Source: Flammeovirgaceae bacterium (GTDB lineage: Bacteria; Bacteroidota; Bacteroidia; Cytophagales; Cyclobacteriaceae). Taken from it: 33,247 nucleotides of DNA. The stretch covers positions 1 through 33,247 of the forward strand of contig JAJTHV010000037.1 of assembly GCA_021300095.1 (NCBI GenBank). The letters are read 5' to 3'. The notes beneath the pieces were generated by a model. That model had not been told where the DNA came from. It worked only from the letters and a program-made list of their open reading frames with translations, and did no database searches. How positions within the stretch are numbered: position 1 is the first letter of the stretch; every line of letters begins with the position of its first letter. This document shows, piece after piece, positions 24,760 through 32,131 of this stretch. Position numbers and translations under genes: made by a program.

Positions 24760-25236
24760 TTAGTTGTTTACTTTTTTAATTAATTCTTCTAATTGGCCTT
24801 CTGCAAGTTCACCCTGAACCAGTTCGCGCTTTTTGGTTTTTGTATTGATCACCAATGTGGCTGGGAGTGCGCCCGACCAACGTTTATCAATTTTGTCAAT
24901 CCACGCGTTGGGGTCATTTTCGGTTAGAAACAGAATTTTAGCTTGCAGCTTTTTTCGATTCTGAAAGCGCACTACTTTTTCAATATCAGGATCTAAATCA
25001 TAGTCCATGCTTACTAACAGAACTTGAGCATTGGGGTTTTCGCGATGAAGCTTTTCCAGTAATGGCAGCTCTTTAATGCAAGGAGCGCACCAGGTGGCCC
25101 AAAAGTTAATCACGAGCACCTTGTCGTTTGGAGCTTGCAGAATTTTTTGAAAGTCTGCGAGCGTAACAGACTCAATTTCCTGACTGAAAAGCGGGAAAGA
25201 GATCGAACAAAAGATCAGAATCAGGAATCGTTTCAT
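24760..25236 (-). CDS. TlpA/ResA-like thiol-disulfide oxidoreductase
   Basis: A 158-residue thioredoxin-like protein with a signal peptide (MKRFLILIFCSISFPLFSQ). The active site is NFWATWCAPCIKELPLLEKL (WCxPC); the conserved cis-proline lies in GALPATLVIN. It reduces disulfides in the envelope, for instance on apocytochrome c or secreted proteins, with an unknown partner. It is the first gene of a two-gene operon with the redoxin protein. A -7 box lies at 25253-25260. Upstream is the DnaA-box region. Confidence 0.92.
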   Translation of the reverse strand: MKRFLILIFCSISFPLFSQEIESVTLADFQKILQAPNDKVLVINFWATWCAPCIKELPLLEKLHRENPNAQVLLVSMDYDLDPDIEKVVRFQNRKKLQAKILFLTENDPNAWIDKIDKRWSGALPATLVINTKTKKRELVQGELAEGQLEELIKKVNN

Positions 25237-25252
25237 AGGTAAATTGTGAACA

Positions 25253-25260
25253 CAAAATTA
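25253..25260 (-). promoter_or_regulatory. -7 promoter box for the tlpA-like operon
   Basis: TAATTTTG on the minus strand matches TAnnTTTG. It lies 16 bases before the ATG at 25236, so the leader would be about ten bases. The -33 element is weak (TTAC). Confidence 0.5.
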
Positions 25261-25350
25261 ATGCGAAAAAGCATCTGTAAGGTGTATGTTTTATAAATGG
25301 AAGTATTGAACACGGCAGCGCTATAAAAGCAAGGAATTCAGGCAAAAAAG

Positions 25351-25584
25351 TAGTCCACAAAAAGGACCAGTTATCCACATTACCCGAGTATTATGTCATA
25401 AATCACTGAATAACAGTAACTTAAATCGATTTTGATTAATCACTTCTTTGTGGACAACTACAAAGGAGAAATAAATGAGAGTCTCGTAAATAGATGATTT
25501 TCAGTAGTATAGAAAAAGCTGTGCCGCCTTTTGAGCATGTAACATTTTGGATTACTCTGGATATGCGAGCGACACTGTGGATAA
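25351..25584. other. DnaA-box cluster in a gene-free AT-rich stretch; candidate oriC
   Basis: The 361-base gap 25237-25597 has no gene. It holds two perfect DnaA boxes, TTATCCACA at 25371-25379 (plus) and 25576-25584 (minus, read TGTGGATAA). It also has TTGTCCACA at 25449-25457 (minus, one mismatch) and the relaxed TAGTCCACA at 25351-25359. The right box is framed by GACAC and GTGTC (25571-25588). Between the boxes, 25391-25440 has 39 A/T in 50 bases and could unwind. A perfect box is expected about 0.25 times in a window of this size on both strands, so two within 214 bases is far above chance. DnaA itself is not encoded nearby, which is common in this phylum. It could instead be a DnaA-titration or DnaA-regulated site. 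Confidence 0.6.
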
Positions 25585-25597
25585 GTGTCTGGAAAAC

Positions 25598-25849
25598 TTA
25601 GGCGGTACGCAGTAAAACGGATTGCTCTTCTACCGGATTTTTTACCTCAATGATCTTTGTGCGAATCTGCCCGAGCCAATCCAGATAATCGCGATACAGA
25701 ATGCAGTCATTCATGAGGGCATCTGTTTTCAGAATTTTAATTATTTTTTCGCGATCGAATGAATTCCAAATGGCTGATTTTTGATCTTCGGGGAGAGATG
25801 AGATGCGGACAAACTCAATCCCTTTGTAAATTTCAGACGTAGCTCTCAT
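25598..25849 (-). CDS. Unrecognised 83-residue protein next to the DnaA-box region
   Basis: A compact soluble protein beginning MRATSEIYKGIEFVRISSLP and rich in charged residues and leucine, with likely helices (DREKIIKILKTDALMNDCIL, DYLDWLGQIRTKIIEV). No signal peptide or membrane segment. I do not recognise a family. It has its own -7 box at 25905-25912 and runs toward the DnaA-box cluster, so its transcript 3' end enters that region. No terminator is visible after it. The coding look is good: ATG start, plausible residue composition and a promoter. Confidence 0.7.
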   Translation of the reverse strand: MRATSEIYKGIEFVRISSLPEDQKSAIWNSFDREKIIKILKTDALMNDCILYRDYLDWLGQIRTKIIEVKNPVEEQSVLLRTA

Positions 25850-25904
25850 AAGTTGTGTGACAGTGGATAGCCATTAGACTAACTTGGTAACCCTTCGTTT
25901 AGTG

Positions 25905-25912
25905 CAAAGTTA
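25905..25912 (-). promoter_or_regulatory. -7 box for the 83-residue gene
   Basis: TAACTTTG on the minus strand matches TAnnTTTG, 55 bases before the ATG. It lies ten bases from the oppositely oriented box at 25923-25930. Confidence 0.5.
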
Positions 25913-25922
25913 AATAAACAAG

Positions 25923-25930
25923 TAAGTTTG
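25923..25930 (+). promoter_or_regulatory. -7 box for the lipoprotein/aminotransferase operon
   Basis: TAAGTTTG matches TAnnTTTG, 28 bases before the ATG at 25959. A TTTAG at 25898-25902 may serve as a weak -33 element at about 20-base spacing. Confidence 0.5.
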
Positions 25931-25958
25931 TTTGGCCTTTGGGCATTAATTAATCGCA

Positions 25959-26873
25959 ATGCAAAGATTATCTTCGTTCACCATCATTTTCGTTTTCGCA
26001 TGTACCTATTCATCTTGTCAAAAAAAACAACCATTCACCACCCCGGTGAGTTCATTCACCGAAACGGATTCGTTTAAAACATATTGGTATAGTGGTTTGG
26101 CAGAAATAAACTCCTACCAACTTTCACAATCGCGCTATGGCGAAACGCGGGAAGGTAACTCGGTGCTCATTTTTGTGACAGAAGATTTTTCAGAAAAAAA
26201 GCACGTGAAATTAGATGATCAACCCACAGGCGATGATCAAAAGATTTTAGTCATGAAAATGAACTTCACAAAAAATTTTGTCACAGGCATTTATCCCTAT
26301 TCGATGATGCTCTCGGCATTCACACCCATCCAAATAAATCAATATCCGGCTACACTCAAATTAAGCATGTCTTCGCAAGAGTGGTGCGGACACGTTTTCA
26401 CGCAACTCAACTGGCGTAACAAAAAATACACTATACAATCTAACTCGTATTTTGAAAGAGAAGGGGATGTGCAAACAACGGTGCCTGCCGTTCTGTTGGA
26501 AGATGAATTGTGGAATCGGATAAGGCTGGGGCCCGATGCGTTGCCTACCGGAAAGGTGCTGTTGCTACCCGGGTTATTTTACACGCGATTGCTTCACACG
26601 CAGCTATCTCCACAAGATGCCACTATTTCAAAAAAAGAAATTGACGGTGGCTGGGTTTATAGCATTCAATTCGAGGGTGACAATAGAACATTGGCGATTA
26701 CATTTGAAAAAACATTTCCGCACAAAATCCTCGGTTGGGAAGAACATTTTATGGAGCGCGGCAAACCAGTGGTTACAAAGGCGGTGTTGCAAAAAACCTT
26801 GCGTCTGGATTATTGGGCAAAAATCAAAAACGAATTTAACTATTTACGCGATTCACTAGGACTTCAACGATAA
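25959..26873 (+). CDS. Conserved Bacteroidota lipoprotein (often mislabelled Maf)
   Basis: A 304-residue exported protein with a hydrophobic N-terminus and two possible lipobox cysteines (VFAC at 15, YSSC at 21; SCQKKQ is typical of this phylum). Mature features include KTYWYSGLAEINSYQLSQSR, YGETREGNSVLIFVTEDFS, MSSQEWCGHVFTQLN, and PTGKVLLLPGLFYTRLLH. I recognise this as a family that database entries often name 'septum formation inhibitor Maf', but it has no Maf nucleotide-pyrophosphatase motif and is exported, so that name is wrong. The function is unknown. It is followed after five bases by a class V aminotransferase gene, so the two are an operon. Confidence 0.8.
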   Translation: MQRLSSFTIIFVFACTYSSCQKKQPFTTPVSSFTETDSFKTYWYSGLAEINSYQLSQSRYGETREGNSVLIFVTEDFSEKKHVKLDDQPTGDDQKILVMKMNFTKNFVTGIYPYSMMLSAFTPIQINQYPATLKLSMSSQEWCGHVFTQLNWRNKKYTIQSNSYFEREGDVQTTVPAVLLEDELWNRIRLGPDALPTGKVLLLPGLFYTRLLHTQLSPQDATISKKEIDGGWVYSIQFEGDNRTLAITFEKTFPHKILGWEEHFMERGKPVVTKAVLQKTLRLDYWAKIKNEFNYLRDSLGLQR

Positions 26874-26878
26874 ACGAT

Positions 26879-28027
26879 ATGCTTTCCAATCAACGCTCTA
26901 AATTTTCATTGCCCAATAGTGGCACGTATCTCAATGGTGCCTACATGAGCCCACTATTGAAATCAGTAGAGAAAGCCGGGTTGAAAGGAATGTTGCGCAA
27001 GCGGAATCCTTTTTCCATAACACCCACCGATTTTTTTACGGAAACAGAAAAATTGAGAACAGAATATGCGCGGTTGATCAATGTGAAGGAAAGTAATCGC
27101 ATTGTTATCATTCCTTCTGTTTCCTATGGTATCGCCACTGTGGCCAAGAATCTGAATCTTTCGGCAGGTGATAATGTGATCGTAGCGGCCGAACAATTTC
27201 CGAGCAACTATTATTCCTGGAGTGAATTGGTTCACGAGAGAGGCGCTGAGTTAAAAGTCGTTTCTTCCATTCAGGGAGCGGGCCGTGGAAAAATTTGGAA
27301 CGAAAGAATACTTGAAAGCATTAATTCGAAAACGAAATTGGTAGCACTGGGTCATGTGCACTGGGCAGATGGAACATTATTTCAATTAACCGAAATCAGA
27401 AAAAGAACCCGCGATGTAGGTGCGTTGTTGGTGATTGATGGAACGCAGTCTGTTGGAGCTCTGCCTTTTGATGTACAAAAAATTCAACCGGATGCGTTGA
27501 TTTGCGCAGGCTACAAATGGCTGATGGGCCCTTACTCCATCGGCCTCGCTTACTACGGTGATTTTTTTGATAACGGCAAGCCACTCGAAGAAAATTGGAT
27601 CAACCGGAAGGATAGTGAAAACTTTGCCGGGTTGGTTAATTATCAGAACGATTATCAACCGTCTGCTTTACGCTATGAGGTTGGAGAGCACAGCAATTTT
27701 ATTGCAGTACCCATGCTATTAGCAGCCATCCAACAAATCAATCAATGGAAGCCATCCAATATTCAGGCGTATTGTGAAAAAATTTCCAGAAAGGCATTGG
27801 CTCAATTGACGGATGCCGGATTTTGGATAGAAGATCCAAAATTTCGTGGGCATCATTTGTTTGGCATACGCTTGCCCGAAAACATCAATCGCGATAAAGT
27901 AGTAGAGTCATTAAAGAAGAATAAGATTAGCGTATCGTTTCGCGGAGATGCGATTCGTGTGGCGCCTCATGTTTACAATTCAGAAACAGAGATGAACAAA
28001 TTAGCTTCGGTATTGAAGAAGATATAA
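26879..28027 (+). CDS. Class V aminotransferase-fold PLP enzyme
   Basis: A 382-residue fold-type I PLP enzyme of the cysteine desulfurase/class V group. Visible landmarks are NSGTYLNGAYMSP at the N-terminus, VIIPSVSYGIATVAKNLNL, a histidine stretch LGHVHWADGTLFQL, the PLP aspartate in LLVIDGTQSVGALPFDV, and the lysine in CAGYKWLMGPYSIGLAYY, which binds PLP. An arginine in SFRGDAIRVAPHVYN closes the C-terminal domain. There is no catalytic cysteine loop as in IscS, so it is probably not the main Fe-S desulfurase. The substrate is unknown. It is in an operon with the upstream lipoprotein. Its stop (28025-28027) directly abuts the stop of the convergent TPM gene. Confidence 0.88.
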   Translation: MLSNQRSKFSLPNSGTYLNGAYMSPLLKSVEKAGLKGMLRKRNPFSITPTDFFTETEKLRTEYARLINVKESNRIVIIPSVSYGIATVAKNLNLSAGDNVIVAAEQFPSNYYSWSELVHERGAELKVVSSIQGAGRGKIWNERILESINSKTKLVALGHVHWADGTLFQLTEIRKRTRDVGALLVIDGTQSVGALPFDVQKIQPDALICAGYKWLMGPYSIGLAYYGDFFDNGKPLEENWINRKDSENFAGLVNYQNDYQPSALRYEVGEHSNFIAVPMLLAAIQQINQWKPSNIQAYCEKISRKALAQLTDAGFWIEDPKFRGHHLFGIRLPENINRDKVVESLKKNKISVSFRGDAIRVAPHVYNSETEMNKLASVLKKI

Positions 28028-28963
28028 TTACCAACTTCCAGAACTTCCTCCACCGCCAAAGCTGCCACCGCCCCCGGAAAAACTGCTGGAAGAACTTGAA
28101 GAACCGGAGGAAGAACTTGACCAGCTACTTCCACCTGATGACCAGCCGCTGCCACTACCCGAGCTGCCACCATCACCCGGGGATTCCCACTTCATTAGTT
28201 TTTTTCCGCTTCTTACAATCCATAATCGCAATAACGGATATACAATTAAGAACCCTCCAAAAATCCACCAGGAAAAAAGAAGGCCCTGAAACACAGCGTA
28301 GAAGGGGGTGAGAAAAGCGTACAACACCCAGGTCATTGCGCCTTCAGAGAATAATCCAACACCGGCAAATATCCCCAAGAATAAAAAGATAACACCCGCA
28401 ATAACCCATTTGATCGTGGGGTCCAAATCATCAAAATCGTTGGACGCATCCTCCGAAAAGTATTCACCCTGAATGCCTTCTTTAATAGAGACAATTGCTG
28501 CCAGAACACCCGCGTCATAATCTCCGCGCCTGAACTCCGGAGCCATATCATTTCGGATAATGCGATTGCTCATCGCATCGGTAAGAACACCTTCTAAACC
28601 TTGACCTACTTCAATTCGCATTTTGTGGTCGTCAACCGCAATTAAAAGAAGAACGCCATTGTCATTTTTTTTCGAACCCAGTTTCCATTTTTCTACCACG
28701 CGTATAGAATAATCTTCCAGTACGTCACCATCCAATGATTGAACGATCAGGATAGCTACCTGATTGGTTGTTGAATCTTCATACAACGCTAATTCTTTTT
28801 CCAGCAGATCAACGGTTTCAGCTTTAAGTACGTGGGCTTCATCGTGCACGCGCTGTCCCCATAATTCAGGCACCGCCTTTTGCCCGAAGGAAACAAAAGT
28901 GCAGAGAATGAAACTCGTGGTGATGAAGAGGAATTTCTGTAAAGAAGCAACGGATGTTTGCAC
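28028..28963 (-). CDS. TPM-domain (YgcG-type) membrane protein with Ser/Gly-rich tail
   Basis: A 311-residue protein starting at GTG 28963 with a signal sequence (FLFITTSFILCTFVSFGQ). The TPM domain spans about 35-180 (VHDEAHVLKAETVDLLEKEL, NQVAILIVQSLDGD, GSKKNDNGVLLLIAVDD, MRIEVGQGLEGVLTDAMSNR). Three membrane segments follow, then a low-complexity Ser/Gly/Trp tail ending GSSGSW. TPM proteins are membrane-linked; proposed roles are in envelope maintenance or photosystem repair in plants. It is the last gene of a three-gene operon and is a paralogue of its neighbour at 28994-29722. There is no ATG in frame at the start; GTG is the best candidate. Confidence 0.88.
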   Translation of the reverse strand: MQTSVASLQKFLFITTSFILCTFVSFGQKAVPELWGQRVHDEAHVLKAETVDLLEKELALYEDSTTNQVAILIVQSLDGDVLEDYSIRVVEKWKLGSKKNDNGVLLLIAVDDHKMRIEVGQGLEGVLTDAMSNRIIRNDMAPEFRRGDYDAGVLAAIVSIKEGIQGEYFSEDASNDFDDLDPTIKWVIAGVIFLFLGIFAGVGLFSEGAMTWVLYAFLTPFYAVFQGLLFSWWIFGGFLIVYPLLRLWIVRSGKKLMKWESPGDGGSSGSGSGWSSGGSSWSSSSSGSSSSSSSFSGGGGSFGGGGSSGSW

Positions 28964-28993
28964 CGATGTAGAAGTTAAAGATTAAAATTTAGT

Positions 28994-29722
28994 TTACCAT
29001 GAGTCGCTGGAGCCACCTCCGCCAAAGCTACCACCCCCACCATAATCTGAACCGCTATCCCATGAGCTGGAGCTTCCGCCAAAGCCACCGCCCAGCAGAG
29101 GGCCCGCAGCCCAGTATCCACCACCGCCACCCCCTTTTCTTCGGAACATGATCACGATGATAACTATGATAATGATGATGGTTGTTAATGGCGACTTGCC
29201 TCCGCGCTTGCGCCTCACCGGACCATCGCCTTTGTAAGTTCCCTTAATGGCCTGAATGATTGCCATGGTTCCGGCAGCTACTCCCGCATCGTAATTTCCC
29301 TGACGAAACTGAGGCGCTACTTCATTGCGGTTGATGCGACTGGAAAGAGCGTCTGTCAAAACACCTTCCAAACCTTGACCCACTTCAATGCGCATTTTGC
29401 GCTCCTGAATGGCTATGATAAAAATTACACCATTGTCATTTTCTTTACTGCCAGCTTTCCAGGCTTCGGCCACACGGATACCAAATCCATCAATATCTTC
29501 ACCTTCTAAACTAGGTACGATTAAAATCGCAATCTGATTAGAAGTAGAATCTCTTTCGGCTTTGAGAACTTGTTCGAGTTGGGCAACCGTAGAGGGAGAC
29601 AAAACATTGGCCTCATCATGAACCCATCGGCCCTCGTGCGGAGGCACCTTGATTTGAGCGAAGGTAAATGAGGTTACCAACAGGTAAAAAGCAAGCAATG
29701 AAAATAGAAAGGAGAGACGCAT
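28994..29722 (-). CDS. TPM-domain (YgcG-type) membrane protein, paralogue
   Basis: A 242-residue paralogue of the downstream gene, starting at ATG 29722 with a signal peptide (MRLSFLFSLLAFYLLVTS). Its TPM domain shares WVHDEANVL, NQIAILIVPSLEGED, NDNGVIFIIAIQE and MRIEVGQGLEGVLTDALSSR with the neighbour. A single membrane segment (TTIIIIIVIIVIMFRR) precedes a Gly/Ser-rich tail ending GSSDSW. A GTG at 29731 is an alternative start but adds only three residues. Tandem duplication is the simplest origin of the pair. The gap to the downstream paralogue is 30 bases. Confidence 0.88.
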   Translation of the reverse strand: MRLSFLFSLLAFYLLVTSFTFAQIKVPPHEGRWVHDEANVLSPSTVAQLEQVLKAERDSTSNQIAILIVPSLEGEDIDGFGIRVAEAWKAGSKENDNGVIFIIAIQERKMRIEVGQGLEGVLTDALSSRINRNEVAPQFRQGNYDAGVAAGTMAIIQAIKGTYKGDGPVRRKRGGKSPLTTIIIIIVIIVIMFRRKGGGGGGYWAAGPLLGGGFGGSSSSWDSGSDYGGGGSFGGGGSSDSW

Positions 29723-29755
29723 GGAGATCACAGATGTGGTGTAGAATAATTCCGG

Positions 29756-30406
29756 TTATTCAATTCGCAAGTCATCGCGCAATTCATTCACATCATCTAC
29801 GGTTTTTAGAAACCCTTTTTCCAATAGAATATCACCGCATCGCAAAATGGCAGCTTCGATGCCATCGGTTACTTTGCCCATGCGAATATTTTCTGTGATG
29901 CTTCGCACCATTTTATCCCACTCTTTTTGATCTACCACTTTGCTGATGCCGCGATCGGCCATTACGATCACCTCACGTTCAAAAAAAGAAACGAAGATCA
30001 TAATGCCGGTGCGATGGCGTGTGTTGAATACCTCCTCTTCCAAGAAAGCATTTTCAGCGCGTTTACGGGTAGCCTGATCTAATAAACGCTGGCTTACTAA
30101 AAACCGCTTGACAGGGTTGATGAAATGAGCTGCCAACGATCCGAGCAGACCAAATAAAGTGACAGTAAGAAAAATGAAGAGTGGGTCGTAGATGGCCAAT
30201 GAGGGGATATAGCGATCAAAAATAATGATCACTAAAAAGCAAATTCCAGCCAAGGCGAGAAACCCCCGGTAGGAAGCCAAAGAGTATTGTCCGCTTTTTT
30301 CAACAAAGACAGGTACAATCTCACCTGAAATTTTACTTTCTGCCTGATGGACAGCCGTTTTGATCCGATCTAGGTCGGCTTTGCTAAATCTACGTTGAAT
30401 CGACAT
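29756..30406 (-). CDS. TPM-domain protein with two central membrane segments
   Basis: A 216-residue protein without a signal peptide. The N-terminus has FSKADLDRIKTAVHQAESKI and SGEIVPVFVEKSGQ, then two membrane segments (about 50-95) and a C-terminal TPM half (RKRAENAFLEEEVFNTRHRT, GIMIFVSFFEREVIVMADRG). It is the first gene of the operon with the two YgcG-type paralogues, 33 bases upstream of the ATG of the next. In many bacteria such operons also carry lemA; none is present here within the window. It has its own 169-base upstream region. Confidence 0.85.
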   Translation of the reverse strand: MSIQRRFSKADLDRIKTAVHQAESKISGEIVPVFVEKSGQYSLASYRGFLALAGICFLVIIIFDRYIPSLAIYDPLFIFLTVTLFGLLGSLAAHFINPVKRFLVSQRLLDQATRKRAENAFLEEEVFNTRHRTGIMIFVSFFEREVIVMADRGISKVVDQKEWDKMVRSITENIRMGKVTDGIEAAILRCGDILLEKGFLKTVDDVNELRDDLRIE

Positions 30407-30575
30407 AATGCCTAAAAGTTAAATGAGCAGCACCCGACTGCAGGGTAAAGTTAATCAAATACGATTAGCCTGCGATGCGGATTACTTCATTTGTTTGGTG
30501 TGGAAAACAACGGAGGGCTAGCCCAAATTGAAGGATTTTTATGTTTTAACTAGAAGATCGTGATTGCTAATGTAG

Positions 30576-32045
30576 TTATCCTTGAAGCGATAAGATTCCT
30601 CTCTCTTTGGCCTCTAATACTGTAGATCCCATCAAATATTCATCTACTGCGCGCGCAGATTCTCTGCCTTCACTAATAGCCCACACTACCAATGATTGTC
30701 CTCTTCGACTATCACCGGCTGCAAAAATAGATTCAACAGAAGTTTGATAGCGCTGGCATTTTACATTTCCACGCTCGTCATAATCTACACCTAGTTGATC
30801 GAGCAGCCCCGTGTGTTGCGGATGCAAGAAGCCCATGGCGAGCAATGTTAATTCGCAAGGAAGCACTTTTTCTGTTCCGGGAATCTCAACAAAAGAAGGC
30901 GGCTTTCCCGGTCCGGCACTTTTCACTTCTACTTCCGCAATTTTTAGTCCGGTCAGATTTCCGTCTTCATCACCCACAAATTCTTTGGAAACAATTGACC
31001 ACTTTCTTTCGCAACCTTCTTCGTGCGAAGTAGAGGTGCGTAAAATCATCGGCCAGCTAGGCCAAGGCATCGTGGCAGTTCGCTCTTTGGGTGGCTTCGA
31101 TAAAATTTCAATTTGTGTAACCGATTTGGCATGATGGCGATTGCTCGTGCCCACACAATCCGATCCGGTATCTCCACCACCAATCACTATTACATTTTTA
31201 TGGGTAGCCCAAATTTCTTCACTTTCAATTTTTTTCCCACCCACCCTGCGATTTTGTTGCGTTAGAAAATCCATCGCAAAGTGTACGCCTTTTAATTCCC
31301 TTCCGGGGATGGATAGGTCACGGGGAATAGTTGACCCGATACACAATACAATCGCATCAAATTCATCTTTGAGTTGTTCGATGGAAACCGTTTCACCCAC
31401 AGTTGCACTTAATTGAAAGCGGATCCCTTCTTCCTTCATTAGGTCAATGCGTCTGTCAAGTACTTGTTTATCTAATTTAAAATCCGGAATGCCATAACGC
31501 AATAAACCACCAACTTCATCGGCACGCTCAAACACCGTTACAAAGTGGCCGGCATAATTTAATTGAGCGGCAGCCGCTAAGCCGGAGGGTCCCGATCCGA
31601 TCACCGCTACTTTCTTTTGAGTTCGTGCTGCTGGCACGCGAGGTTTTGCATAACCTTCCTCAAACGCCTTTTCGATGATCATCTTCTCGATGTACTCGAT
31701 CGTAACAGGCGGCTTGTTAATACCCAGCACGCACGAAGCTTCGCAAGGTGCGGGGCAAATTCTTCCGGTGAACTCCGGAAAATTATTAGTGGAGACTAAA
31801 ATTTCATACGCCAACTTCCAGTTGCTTTGATACACGGCATCATTAAACTCGGGAATAATATTTCCCAATGGACAACCGGAATGGCAAAACGGAGTTCCAC
31901 AATCCATGCAGCGTGAAGCTTGCTTGACACCAATGTTTGTATCGATAGCGGCATCTACCTCATTATAATCATTGATGCGTTCTTTTGGATCGCGCTTCTT
32001 CGGCAACTCTCTTTCAAATTCTAAAAATCCTGTTGGCTTTCCCAT
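30576..32045 (-). CDS. gltD: Glutamate synthase small subunit
   Basis: A 489-residue NADPH-dependent glutamate synthase beta subunit. It passes electrons from NADPH to the large subunit, which makes glutamate from glutamine and 2-oxoglutarate. N-terminal Fe-S cysteines: CMDCGTPFCHSGCPLGNIIP and GRICPAPCEASCVLGI. The FAD motif is at VAVIGSGPSGLAAAAQL and the NADPH motif at VIVIGGGDTGSDCVGTS; the C-terminal SIFAAGDSRRGQSLVVWAIS binds FAD. Length is normal. It follows gltB (stop at 32132) with 86 bases between them, in the same operon. No terminator is visible after it. Confidence 0.96.
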   Translation of the reverse strand: MGKPTGFLEFERELPKKRDPKERINDYNEVDAAIDTNIGVKQASRCMDCGTPFCHSGCPLGNIIPEFNDAVYQSNWKLAYEILVSTNNFPEFTGRICPAPCEASCVLGINKPPVTIEYIEKMIIEKAFEEGYAKPRVPAARTQKKVAVIGSGPSGLAAAAQLNYAGHFVTVFERADEVGGLLRYGIPDFKLDKQVLDRRIDLMKEEGIRFQLSATVGETVSIEQLKDEFDAIVLCIGSTIPRDLSIPGRELKGVHFAMDFLTQQNRRVGGKKIESEEIWATHKNVIVIGGGDTGSDCVGTSNRHHAKSVTQIEILSKPPKERTATMPWPSWPMILRTSTSHEEGCERKWSIVSKEFVGDEDGNLTGLKIAEVEVKSAGPGKPPSFVEIPGTEKVLPCELTLLAMGFLHPQHTGLLDQLGVDYDERGNVKCQRYQTSVESIFAAGDSRRGQSLVVWAISEGRESARAVDEYLMGSTVLEAKERGILSLQG

Positions 32046-32131
32046 TTTCTTAAAAGTTGAAAGTAGCCAGTATGCAGTAGGCAGTTTTGCCTAGCGCCCC
32101 AGTCTACTTTGATTGTACGTTTTAATAAACA

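Noticed and set aside
25475-25489. A four-residue leader peptide (MRVS) with a good AAAGGAG site
   Set aside because: Too short to judge; it stands in the DnaA-box region with no downstream plus-strand gene nearby that it could regulate.
25959-26873. Septum-formation inhibitor Maf
   Set aside because: The protein is exported and has none of the Maf nucleotide-pyrophosphatase motifs; only the database label suggests it.
30515-30524. GGGCTAGCCC palindrome after gltD as a terminator
   Set aside because: A perfect ten-base palindrome without a loop or following T tract cannot form a usual terminator; it may be coincidence.
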